This document shows positions 51,243-58,764 of a stretch of DNA of 64,000 nucleotides, one piece after another. Source of the DNA: Flavobacteriia bacterium. Lineage in GTDB: Bacteria > Bacteroidota > Bacteroidia > Flavobacteriales > Schleiferiaceae. The position numbers and the translations under genes are program-made. The stretch is from positions 62,001 to 126,000 of the forward strand of contig JABXHW010000014.1 in NCBI GenBank assembly GCA_013373425.1, read 5' to 3'. The notes under the pieces were generated by a model, which saw nothing but the letters and a program-made list of their open reading frames with translations, had not been told where the DNA came from and made no database searches. Within the stretch, counting starts at the first letter, position 1. Every line of letters begins with the position of its first letter.

Positions 51243-53666
51243 ATGCGTTACACCCTCCTTCTCCTTTTGCTTCCTGTTTTCGGGTTTGGTCAAACGCTCA
51301 TTGGAACGGTTCAAGATGAAGAAGGCCGCGGGGTTGAACAAGTATTGCTAGAGTGCGGTTCTGAAAAAGCTTTTACCGAAGAGGATGGAAGCTTCACGCT
51401 TGAAGTGCCTCCATCATCACCAGGGTATTTGATTTATGGCCGACTAGGTTATCGAACCGACACCTTTTATATTCCAGACGTTACAGGGGAATATCGAGTT
51501 CAGCTTGAATTGATCAGCAACGCAACGATAGGTGACGTAAACGTCGATGCCGACCGTCCTGATAATCCGGGTGGCACAGTAGAACTCGACAATAGAAACC
51601 TAGCTGCAGTAGCGGGTCCGCAGAGTTCAGTTGAAGGACTGATCCGCACGCTTCCAGGTGTTATCGGTAGAAGTGAATTCTCTAGTCAGTATAATGTGCG
51701 CGGAGGTTCATTCGATGAGAACCTGGTGTATGTGAATGGAATTGAAGTTTATCGTCCGTTTCTAGTGCGTGCTGGGCAACAAGAAGGTTTGTCTTTCATC
51801 AATCCTGATATGGTGGAAAACATTGAGTTTTCTGCGGGTGGCTTCAGCGCTATTTATGGAGATAAGATGTCGTCTGTTCTGGACATTACTTACAAGGAAC
51901 CAAAGGATTTTGAAGGTACATTCCGCGGAAGCTTGTTGGGCGGTCAACTTGCTGTTGGCGGTCGTTCTCCTGACGAGCGGTTCACTGCTATGGGTGGCAT
52001 TCGCTATAGAACCAATCGCTTGCTTTTGGGCGCTTTAGATACGGATGGCGACTTCACCTCAAACTTCTTCGATGCACAGCTCTTGATGACCTATGCCATA
52101 ACGGACGATTGGAAAGTGAACTTCCTGGGCAACTTGGCGCAGAACGATTATCGCGTCAAGCCGGGAACTAGAAATACACAGTTCGGTTCGTTTCAGGAAG
52201 CGCTTCAACTGACTGTTTTCTTCGACGGTCAAGAGAATTACGACTACACCACGGCCTTTGGTGCACTGAGCACGGAGTACCAGCCGCATGAAGACCTGTC
52301 AATCAGTTTCTACACCTCCGCCTACCAAACAGTAGAAAGGGAATTTGTAGATGTGATTGGTCTTTATAGAATTGGCGATTTGAACACGAACTTGGGAAGC
52401 GATGAGTTCGGTGAAGTTTCAGCGATTCGAGGCGTAGGTGGGTTCCATCAATACGCAAGAAACACACTTGACGCCATCATTTTCAATGCGGGTCACCGCG
52501 GCGTATATCACTTTGGAAACAATAGTCTGTATTGGGGGACGCGCATTCAGCGTGAAGATATTGAGGATCGATATAAGGAATGGGAATACATTGATAGTGC
52601 AGGCTATTCGGTGAATCACGAACCAACTTCTATTTTGATTTCAGGCGGCGACACCGTTTACGTATCCGATGAACAACTTGAGATTTGGCAGAACTACGAT
52701 ACGCGCGCAGCAGTGACAAGCTGGCGAACCACGGGCTATCTGGAGTTAGTTACACCATGGGAGCACAATGAGAATCAGTTCCGATTGAACACGGGGGTTC
52801 GCGCTCAATATTGGTCATGGAGTGGACAAACGACAATTAGTCCACGTGCTAGCTTGAGTTGGCGTCCAGCTGCTAGCAATAAGTGGCTTTTCAAGTTTGC
52901 CTCAGGATTCTATCACCAACATGCGTTCTACAGAGAAATGCGTGACTTAGAAGGTGATGTCAATCAAGATATCCGCGCTCAGCTCGCGATCCATTATGTA
53001 GCTGGCGCCAAGTATAACTTTGAGATGTTTGATCGTCCGTTCATTCTCAACACGGAAGCTTATTATAAGGACATGGACAATCTCATTCCGTATGAGATGG
53101 ACAACGTTCGTATTCGCTATTCGGCTCAGAACAATGCTGTGGGTAGAGCCTATGGAGTTGAAACTAGAATTAATGGTGAATTCGTAAAAGGCGTAGAAAG
53201 CTGGGCGAGTTTGGCACTGTTCAGAGTTCAAGAAGATATTGAAGGTGATAATTCAGGGTACATTCCACGTCCGACCGATCAGCTTTTCAACTTCGCTTTG
53301 TTCTTCCAAGATTACTTGCCGAAGTATCCGACCTTCCGTGTAAATATCAATCTTGCCGTAACTGGTGGTTTCCCATTTGGTGCCCCGCAAACTCCTAGAG
53401 AAACACATGTTTTCAGGAGTCCACTGTATCGTCGTCTCGATGTTGGTTTCATCAAAGTACTTCGAGTGAAGGATAAAGAGTACTCCAATGCCTTTTACCG
53501 GAATATCGATGAATTCTGGATCAGCTTGGAAGTCTTCAATATCCTTGAAAACCGAAATACTGTTTCTTATCTGTGGGTCCGCGATATCAGTACAGCCAAT
53601 CAATATGCTGTTCCGAACTACCTGACTCAACGATTGGTTAACTTGAGAGTACACGTTAGCTTCTAA
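51243..53666 (+). CDS. TonB-dependent receptor with carboxypeptidase-like N-terminal domain
   Basis: 807 residues. Signal peptide (LLLLLPVFGFGQ), a CarboxypepD_reg-like domain at residues about 17-95 (LIGTVQDEEGRGVEQVLLECG ... FTEEDGSFTLEV), a plug domain (SVEGLIRTLPGVIGRSEFSSQYNVRGGSFDENLVYVNGIEVYRP, GGFSAIYGDKMSSVLDITYK) and a 22-strand-type barrel ending RLVNLRVHVSF with a terminal Phe. It imports a substrate across the outer membrane using TonB energy. There is no SusD partner, so this is not a polysaccharide-utilisation pair; substrate unknown. Confidence 0.93.
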   Translation: MRYTLLLLLLPVFGFGQTLIGTVQDEEGRGVEQVLLECGSEKAFTEEDGSFTLEVPPSSPGYLIYGRLGYRTDTFYIPDVTGEYRVQLELISNATIGDVNVDADRPDNPGGTVELDNRNLAAVAGPQSSVEGLIRTLPGVIGRSEFSSQYNVRGGSFDENLVYVNGIEVYRPFLVRAGQQEGLSFINPDMVENIEFSAGGFSAIYGDKMSSVLDITYKEPKDFEGTFRGSLLGGQLAVGGRSPDERFTAMGGIRYRTNRLLLGALDTDGDFTSNFFDAQLLMTYAITDDWKVNFLGNLAQNDYRVKPGTRNTQFGSFQEALQLTVFFDGQENYDYTTAFGALSTEYQPHEDLSISFYTSAYQTVEREFVDVIGLYRIGDLNTNLGSDEFGEVSAIRGVGGFHQYARNTLDAIIFNAGHRGVYHFGNNSLYWGTRIQREDIEDRYKEWEYIDSAGYSVNHEPTSILISGGDTVYVSDEQLEIWQNYDTRAAVTSWRTTGYLELVTPWEHNENQFRLNTGVRAQYWSWSGQTTISPRASLSWRPAASNKWLFKFASGFYHQHAFYREMRDLEGDVNQDIRAQLAIHYVAGAKYNFEMFDRPFILNTEAYYKDMDNLIPYEMDNVRIRYSAQNNAVGRAYGVETRINGEFVKGVESWASLALFRVQEDIEGDNSGYIPRPTDQLFNFALFFQDYLPKYPTFRVNINLAVTGGFPFGAPQTPRETHVFRSPLYRRLDVGFIKVLRVKDKEYSNAFYRNIDEFWISLEVFNILENRNTVSYLWVRDISTANQYAVPNYLTQRLVNLRVHVSF

Positions 53667-53676
53667 CTCCATCGCC

Positions 53677-53910
53677 ATGCGTATTGCCGAGCAAATCCCC
53701 CACTCTACTTTCCGTCTTGTTATTTATGTAACCGATAAACACTTCCTGCTCGAAATCGAAGCAGGCCCAATGCGACAGAGTTACCGCTACAACAAGGAGC
53801 AGTACCCTTCAGTTAACGACGTAAAAGCCACCATGACCGAAGAATGGCTGGAAGAAGTAAGAGTGTTGTTTAATGAGATGTATGTGAAGTGGAAGAGCGC
53901 GACGAGCTAG
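53677..53910 (+). CDS. Small conserved protein of unknown function
   Basis: 77 residues, cytoplasmic, basic then acidic. RIAEQIPHSTFRLVIYVTDKHFLLEIEAGPMRQSYRYNKEQYPSVNDVKATMTEEWLEEV looks like a small conserved Bacteroidota family I have seen next to unrelated housekeeping genes: a beta hairpin followed by a helix. It starts 10 bp after the TonB receptor stop and is probably read through from it. Function unknown. Confidence 0.65.
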   Translation: MRIAEQIPHSTFRLVIYVTDKHFLLEIEAGPMRQSYRYNKEQYPSVNDVKATMTEEWLEEVRVLFNEMYVKWKSATS

Positions 53911-53921
53911 TCTCTGGGATG

Positions 53922-53956
53922 CACGAAACACGAGCATCTAGCATATAACACACACG
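53922..53956. repeat. 7-bp periodic repeat, five units
   Basis: CACGAAA, CACGAGC, ATCTAGC, ATATAAC, ACACACG: strongly degenerate, recognised mainly by its neighbours and the conserved 7-bp register. Confidence 0.45.
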
Positions 53957-54004
53957 TGGAAGTGTCAATTGGGAATTTCATCTTATACTCGTCGGCTGAG
54001 CTAC

Positions 54005-54063
54005 CCTGCGCTCCTGCGTACTTGCGCACCTGCGTTCCTGCGTTCCTGCGTTCCTGCGCACCT
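54005..54063. repeat. 8-bp periodic repeat, seven units (CCTGCGnn)
   Basis: CCTGCGCT, CCTGCGTA, CTTGCGCA, CCTGCGTT x3, CCTGCGCA, then CCT. It lies between the convergent small-protein and thioredoxin-like genes. The reverse complement of the same word is repeated at 41402-41433 and 42253-42284. Confidence 0.95.
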
Positions 54064-54153
54064 AAACCAAAAAAGCCCACAGCGAACAGCTACCTTGAAC
54101 AAACCAATGAAACTGTGAAGAAAAGAAGACGCTCGCTCGCTGCGGACATCATA

Positions 54154-54765
54154 CTAAACCGTTTGTGACTGTCTTTGTTCCAGTAAAGCTGAAATCTCTT
54201 CAATTACCTTCTGGCCACGGTCGCGAGCGTACGCTCCGTGGAGTTTCACGTACATCTTCGACTTAGGTTCGTCTTGCTTGCGCTTCCACTCATCCACGAT
54301 GGCTTGCATGTCGGCAGGGCGAGGTCCCCAGGAACCGAGAACTTCAGTGAAGTCGACGTTTAGGCGAATCAATTTCGGAATGCCTCTCGTCCCATTTGTG
54401 AGAAATTCATCCATAATGTCGAGATTCTCATCACGCATGATCATACGCATGTGGATATTTGGTGCAGCATCTTCGAGCGTTGCTAAGACAGGCAATACTT
54501 GAGCTGCATCGCCACACCAGCCTTCTGTAAGAACAAGCCAGTGCTCCGCTTCTTGGTCTGCAATTGCTCCTGAAACTTTCTCCGGCAGCTTCACAGTTTT
54601 CTCACCGCGATCCATTCGCTTGGCATTCAAATCGGTAAACGCAATTAGGTCTTCCGACTGCTTAGGTCCGGTGGTTTTACCTTGAGCAATAAGAGCTGCA
54701 ATGTGATTTCTGTAAGTGTGATAATCAAGTCCGCTTTCGAAAGCTTCCTTCAATCTCTGTAACAT
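54154..54765 (-). CDS. Thioredoxin-like family protein
   Basis: 203 residues, no signal peptide. The core (HWLVLTEGWCGDAAQVLPVLATLED, IRMIMRDE-like strand, NGTRGIPKLIRLN with the cis-Pro) is a thioredoxin fold, preceded by about 75 helical residues. The usual CxxC is replaced by W-C-G-D, so only one active-site Cys remains; it cannot work as a classic dithiol oxidoreductase. This group occurs widely in Bacteroidota and is usually annotated only as thioredoxin family. In a bacillithiol-using cell the single Cys could react with that thiol, which is speculation. Confidence 0.8.
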   Translation of the reverse strand: MLQRLKEAFESGLDYHTYRNHIAALIAQGKTTGPKQSEDLIAFTDLNAKRMDRGEKTVKLPEKVSGAIADQEAEHWLVLTEGWCGDAAQVLPVLATLEDAAPNIHMRMIMRDENLDIMDEFLTNGTRGIPKLIRLNVDFTEVLGSWGPRPADMQAIVDEWKRKQDEPKSKMYVKLHGAYARDRGQKVIEEISALLEQRQSQTV

Positions 54766-54899
54766 TAGAATTCTTTTGAGATTCGCTTCTCGTTAACTGC
54801 TCATGTAGACGAATTGTTCTTCGCTTTCTTACACGGCAAAGGTCGGCAAACCATTTCGGGAAACTGTTGGTTTTTCAAGGCTTTGCGGTCCAAACGTGC

Positions 54900-54907
54900 T
54901 ATCTTTG
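54900..54907 (+). promoter_or_regulatory. -7 box (TATCTTTG) of rocD
   Basis: Perfect TAnnTTTG 20 nt before the ATG at 54928, giving a short leader of roughly 15 nt. No TTG at ideal distance (TTTG lies 14 nt, TTG 30 nt upstream). Confidence 0.45.
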
Positions 54908-54927
54908 GGGTTCTAAATTCACGAAGC

Positions 54928-56193
54928 ATGGAAACTATGACACGTACAGAGGAACTTATTGCTCTTGAAAACCAATATGGTGCACATAACTATCACCCCC
55001 TACCGGTCGTTCTCGAAAAAGGAAACGGCGTTCATGTGTGGGACGTGGAAGGCAAGAAGTATTATGACTTCTTGAGTGCATACAGCGCGGTGAACCAAGG
55101 CCATTGTCACCCTCACCTCGTGGAAACCATGCAACGTCAGACTGAGAAGCTTACCCTTACCAGTCGCGCATTCTACAATGCTGAGCTGGGTAAGTTCGAC
55201 AAGTTCATGTCAGATTTCTTCAACTTCGATAAGGTCCTACCGATGAACTCGGGAGCGGAAGCGGTTGAGACTGCCTTGAAGCTTTGTCGCAAGTGGGGTC
55301 ATGAAGTAAAAGGTGTGAAAGAAACCACTGGAAAGATCATCGTATGTGATCAGAACTTCCACGGCAGAACGACCACTATCATTTCTTTCTCCTCAGATCC
55401 AGACGCGAAGAATGGCTACGGGCCATATACACCTGGCTTCGAAATGATTCCTTACAACGACCTCGATGCTTTGGAAAAGGCTTTGGATGGTGAAGACGTA
55501 ATCGGATTCATGGTTGAACCTATTCAAGGTGAAGCTGGAGTTGTAGTTCCAGATGCGGATTATATCCCGAAAGCAGCTGCAATGTGTAAAGAGCACAACG
55601 TACTCTTCATTGCAGACGAAGTTCAAACTGGCATTGCGAGAACGGGAAGTTTACTTCGCGTTTGTGGAGATTGCTCTTGTGAAAACAAGTGTGAACAACA
55701 AGCAACTTACACACGTCCGGATATCCTCATCCTCGGAAAAGCACTTTCAGGTGGAATGTACCCTGTATCCGCTGTGCTAGCCGATGATCCAATCATGCTT
55801 TGCATCCAGCCTGGTCAGCACGGTTCAACTTTCGGTGGTAATCCAATCGCCGCTCAAGTAGCCATGGCCGCATTGGAAGTAGTGTCGAATGAAAACTTGG
55901 CACAGAATGCACGCAAGCTCGGAGAGCGCTTCCGCGCAGGAATGCAGGCTATCATTGATAAAAGGGACTTGGTATCTCTCGTTCGTGGTAGAGGACTCCT
56001 CAACGCGATTGTAATCAACGATTCACCCGACAGCAAAACGGCTTGGAACATCTGCGTTCGCCTTGCTGAAAACGGTCTTCTTGCAAAACCTACGCACGGA
56101 AACATCATCCGCTTCGCACCGCCTTTGGTAATGACAGAGGAGCAAATGGATGAGTGTATTGCGATAATTGAGAAGACACTGGCAGAATTTTAG
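54928..56193 (+). CDS. rocD: Ornithine aminotransferase
   Basis: About 421 residues from ATG 54928 (downstream of the promoter box; an in-frame extension to 54814 is rejected). Class III PLP aminotransferase: LENQYGAHNYHPLPVVLEKGNGVHVWD, NSGAEAVETALKLCRKWG, FHGRTTTIISFS, ADEVQTGIARTG and the PLP lysine K271 in LILGKALSGG. It moves the delta-amino group of ornithine to 2-oxoglutarate in arginine/proline metabolism. Before the PLP lysine there is an insertion with four cysteines, Cys246-x2-Cys249-x-Cys251-x3-Cys255, absent from the Bacillus and human enzymes and reminiscent of a metal-binding loop. Confidence 0.92.
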   Translation: METMTRTEELIALENQYGAHNYHPLPVVLEKGNGVHVWDVEGKKYYDFLSAYSAVNQGHCHPHLVETMQRQTEKLTLTSRAFYNAELGKFDKFMSDFFNFDKVLPMNSGAEAVETALKLCRKWGHEVKGVKETTGKIIVCDQNFHGRTTTIISFSSDPDAKNGYGPYTPGFEMIPYNDLDALEKALDGEDVIGFMVEPIQGEAGVVVPDADYIPKAAAMCKEHNVLFIADEVQTGIARTGSLLRVCGDCSCENKCEQQATYTRPDILILGKALSGGMYPVSAVLADDPIMLCIQPGQHGSTFGGNPIAAQVAMAALEVVSNENLAQNARKLGERFRAGMQAIIDKRDLVSLVRGRGLLNAIVINDSPDSKTAWNICVRLAENGLLAKPTHGNIIRFAPPLVMTEEQMDECIAIIEKTLAEF

Positions 56194-56196
56194 AAT

Positions 56197-56230
56197 GGTA
56201 CTGGGTACTGAGTACTGGGTACTGGGTACA
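56197..56230. repeat. 7-bp periodic repeat, 4.9 units (GGTACTG)
   Basis: GGTACTG x2, AGTACTG, GGTACTG, GGTACA, beginning 3 bp after the rocD stop codon. It contains repeated GTAC/AGTACT palindromes. Confidence 0.92.
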
Positions 56231-56322
56231 ATCTTAGTGGAGGTGCGGAGGTGTGAGTCACCGAAACTCATCGGTACACCTCGCTGGTTGAGGATGAAAT
56301 CCGCAAAGGAACACTCCGTCAT

Positions 56323-56350
56323 AGTGCTACATGCTAAGTGCTAGTTGCCA
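56323..56350. repeat. 7-bp periodic repeat, four units (AGTGCTA family)
   Basis: AGTGCTA, CATGCTA, AGTGCTA, GTTGCCA: unit-by-unit counterpart of 39769-39796. It lies in the 249-bp gap behind rocD, which otherwise holds the GGTACTG block and a short GGAGGT-rich stretch. Confidence 0.8.
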
Positions 56351-56442
56351 GTCGCGAAGCACGTTAGTGCTGAAGCGGCTAAACCTTTCCCACTCCCTCC
56401 TGTTACCATACCATGGGATAGAACATCGACCGTATCATCGAG

Positions 56443-56649
56443 ATGGCTTGGGAGGACCGAACTCCTTTTGAGGCTATTGAGCTACAGTTTGGATTGAAGG
56501 AGAACGAAGTTAGAGCGCTGATGCGCAAGCACATGCAACCTTCATCCTTTAAAATGTGGAGAAAGCGCGTGAAGGGAAGAAAGACAAAACACGCCAAACT
56601 TCGACCTTTTTCAAAAGGTCGATTCAAGTCGGCTAACCAAAAACCTTAG
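56443..56649 (+). CDS. TIGR03643 family protein with damaged N-terminus
   Basis: 68 residues from ATG 56443 (MAWEDRTPFEAIELQFGLKENEVRALMRKHM ... KMWRKRVKGRKTKHAKL), a helix-turn-helix-like N-terminal half and a very basic tail, as in TIGR03643. The family normally begins with DIDRIIEMAWEDRTPFEAI. Here the upstream codons still encode NIDRIIE, but a TAG at 56419-56421 separates them from the nearest ATG (56413). Either the protein starts at the internal Met or an ATC/AAC-type non-standard start is used, or the gene has been damaged recently. Function of the family unknown; DNA or RNA binding is likely. Confidence 0.75.
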   Translation: MAWEDRTPFEAIELQFGLKENEVRALMRKHMQPSSFKMWRKRVKGRKTKHAKLRPFSKGRFKSANQKP

Positions 56650-56710
56650 GTGACTTGGCCCGATTTATGACCTGAAGTGCATATATTAGTAAGAACGCAC
56701 TTGCCTAACC

Positions 56711-57061
56711 ATGTATCTAAGCATCACGAAAATTCACCTGAAGAATCCAGGTCAAATCTTTCTCTTTTTTCGTCACGTTCGAGGAATCTCCAAACAACTT
56801 CAACAGTCGAAGTGTAAACGTCATCGTTTGAAAGGCGGATTTATGAAGCACTACACCATGACCCTCTGGTATTCCAAAGAAGACTTACACGAATTTGTTC
56901 GTTCCGGAGCCCATGGAAATTCAATGAAGGACATCAACAAAGTAGCTCGCAGCTTTACCACACTCACAATCGACGCGTACAACTTGATCCCTTGGAGAGA
57001 AGCCATGGCCATGCTCGAGAAGGAAGAAAAGCGCAGATCTGCTGCCAATAAGGGGAAGTAG
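56711..57061 (+). CDS. Small protein, probable DUF3291/ABM-like fold
   Basis: 116 residues. YLSITKIHLKNPGQIFLFFRHVRGISKQLQQSKC, then HYTMTLWYSKEDLHEFVRSGAHGNSMKDINKVARSFTTLTI, gives the alpha-beta pattern of a dimeric ferredoxin-like fold as in antibiotic-biosynthesis-monooxygenase and DUF3291 proteins. A basic C-terminal tail (KEEKRRSAANKGK) is added. No catalytic residue can be assigned with confidence. TATATTAG at 56682-56689 is a variant -7 box 21 nt upstream. Confidence 0.65.
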   Translation: MYLSITKIHLKNPGQIFLFFRHVRGISKQLQQSKCKRHRLKGGFMKHYTMTLWYSKEDLHEFVRSGAHGNSMKDINKVARSFTTLTIDAYNLIPWREAMAMLEKEEKRRSAANKGK

Positions 57062-57156
57062 ATTCAGATTCCTATTCATCCTCGCAAACTTTATTCGCTC
57101 TCAATACGTATAAATTACAAACGACTTTCGCCGAGGGAGTTACCACTGTGAATTTG

Positions 57157-57164
57157 TACCTTAG
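57157..57164 (+). promoter_or_regulatory. Variant -7 box (TACCTTAG) before the subtilisin-type gene
   Basis: One mismatch to TAnnTTTG, ending 4 nt before the ATG at 57169. No -33 TTG at the usual distance. Confidence 0.3.
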
Positions 57165-57168
57165 GAAT

Positions 57169-58725
57169 ATGAAAAAAACACTACTCTGCACGCTCATTTT
57201 CGCTTCCATTCTCTCTTATGGCCAACGCAGTGAAGTACTCATTGCAACCGACGCCTATCACACAGGTCTACCACCTCAGCTGTACTCAGAAATCATAAGT
57301 TTTAATGGCGAAGTCCTTTCGAGCTTTACCACCTCTGGCCCTACCAATCCGCAAACCATTTGGAAAGTAGAAATCGATGATGCGGATTTATCAGCAACTC
57401 TCGACCACTTGAACTCACTTTCCTCTGTCCATTTCGCGGAGGTCAACCATCGCATACAATCCTTTGCTCAGCGCTATGTTCCAAACGATCTCAATTTCGA
57501 CGATCAATGGTATCTCGATAATGACGGCACCTCTACAGGAGAACCCGATGCCGATGTCGATTTACCCGAAGCGTGGATGATTGAAAGAGGAAGTGAAGAT
57601 GTAACATTGGCCATCATAGACGGAGGTGTCCGTTTCTCACACCCTGAATTTGCCGGAAGAGCCTACCAGAATCCAGGAGAAATTCCAAACAATGGTCTCG
57701 ACGATGACAACAATGGATACATTGATGATGTCAACGGCTGGGACTTTGTGTCTCAAGACAGCAACCCGGACGACGGGAATGGACATGGTACGGCAGTAGC
57801 GGGAATCGCGGCTGCAAATGGAGATGACTTCCTCGGCTTCGCTGGAGTAGACTGGAATTGCAAGATTATGTCCGTTCGCGTATTGAACAACGCCGGTGGA
57901 GGCGATTATTTCAATTTAGCGGAAGCGCTCTACTATGTGGGCGATATGGGTGTAAATGTTGTAAATATGTCGCTAGGCGGCTTGGGCTCCTCTCAAGCAG
58001 TACAACAAGCCATTGAGTACGCCGCTTCTCGAGGTGTTTTACTCGTAGCAGCCAGCGGTAATCGTGGCGATAGTCAGCCACAAGTGCCGGCAGTCTATCC
58101 AGAGGTAATCGCCGTAGGGTCTATCAATGCATTTAACGACAGAAGTAATCCTTTCACAGGCGCTAGCAATGGAGGAAGTAGCTATGGTAATCACCTCGAT
58201 GTAATGGCCCCAGGAGATCAAATCCCCATTCTCGACTATGAGAACTTTGGAAACTACTCTGACGTAGCGAATGGAACTTCACTGGCGGCACCAATCGTGA
58301 GCGGCATTGCCTGTTTGGTAAAAGCACAACATCCTGAATACTCTGCTGCTCAAATCAAGTCGGTAATAGAACTCACTTGTGAAGACCAGCTGGGAAGACC
58401 TAACGAAGACACACCGGGCAAAGACGATTTCTACGGATACGGAAGAGTGAATGCGCATGCTGCCCTCACAGCAGATGTGTATGTCACCCAATCGGTGGGC
58501 AACGCATTGTACATCTGGTCCGACCCAGACAATAGCCAGATTGTCGTTCGTATCAACGAAAACGCGACCTACATGCAAGTTTCTGATATCTCTGGTCGCA
58601 CGCTCTATCAAGGTGAATATTTGACACCTAGAACCCTGACTATTCCACTGCCATCGACAGGCGTATACTTCGTGACATGCCTGTTCAATTCAGGAGTTCA
58701 GACCGAGAAAGTCCTTCAATATTAA
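57169..58725 (+). CDS. Subtilisin-type (S8) serine peptidase, T9SS cargo
   Basis: About 518 residues from ATG 57169, which begins the signal peptide (LLCTLIFASILSYGQ). The complete S8 triad is present: Asp in LAIIDGGVRFSHPEF, His in GNGHGTAVAGIAA and Ser in GTSLAAPIVSGIACLV. A propeptide-like region of about 100 residues precedes the domain, and DDDNNGYIDDVNG is a calcium-loop-like insert. The last 75 residues (VGNALYIWSDPDNSQIVVRI ... GVYFVTCLFNSGVQTEKVL) form a T9SS type A sorting domain. It is a secreted endopeptidase; substrate unknown. Confidence 0.93.
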   Translation: MKKTLLCTLIFASILSYGQRSEVLIATDAYHTGLPPQLYSEIISFNGEVLSSFTTSGPTNPQTIWKVEIDDADLSATLDHLNSLSSVHFAEVNHRIQSFAQRYVPNDLNFDDQWYLDNDGTSTGEPDADVDLPEAWMIERGSEDVTLAIIDGGVRFSHPEFAGRAYQNPGEIPNNGLDDDNNGYIDDVNGWDFVSQDSNPDDGNGHGTAVAGIAAANGDDFLGFAGVDWNCKIMSVRVLNNAGGGDYFNLAEALYYVGDMGVNVVNMSLGGLGSSQAVQQAIEYAASRGVLLVAASGNRGDSQPQVPAVYPEVIAVGSINAFNDRSNPFTGASNGGSSYGNHLDVMAPGDQIPILDYENFGNYSDVANGTSLAAPIVSGIACLVKAQHPEYSAAQIKSVIELTCEDQLGRPNEDTPGKDDFYGYGRVNAHAALTADVYVTQSVGNALYIWSDPDNSQIVVRINENATYMQVSDISGRTLYQGEYLTPRTLTIPLPSTGVYFVTCLFNSGVQTEKVLQY

Positions 58726-58759
58726 TTGCATGCTCTCTCTAAATCATAGTGTACCTTTG
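58726..58759 (+). promoter_or_regulatory. Promoter of rlmD, leaderless-type spacing
   Basis: TTG (58726-58728), a long 23-nt spacer, then perfect TACCTTTG (58752-58759). The ATG at 58765 follows after 5 nt. Confidence 0.5.
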
Positions 58760-58764
58760 CCGCC

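Noticed and set aside
54814-54927. Longer N-terminus for ornithine aminotransferase
   Set aside because: The extension would lie upstream of the promoter box and does not match the family, which begins near MTRTEELIALEN.
35860-56350. The periodic repeats read as CRISPR arrays
   Set aside because: Units are 7-8 bp without spacers, degenerate, and no cas gene is present.
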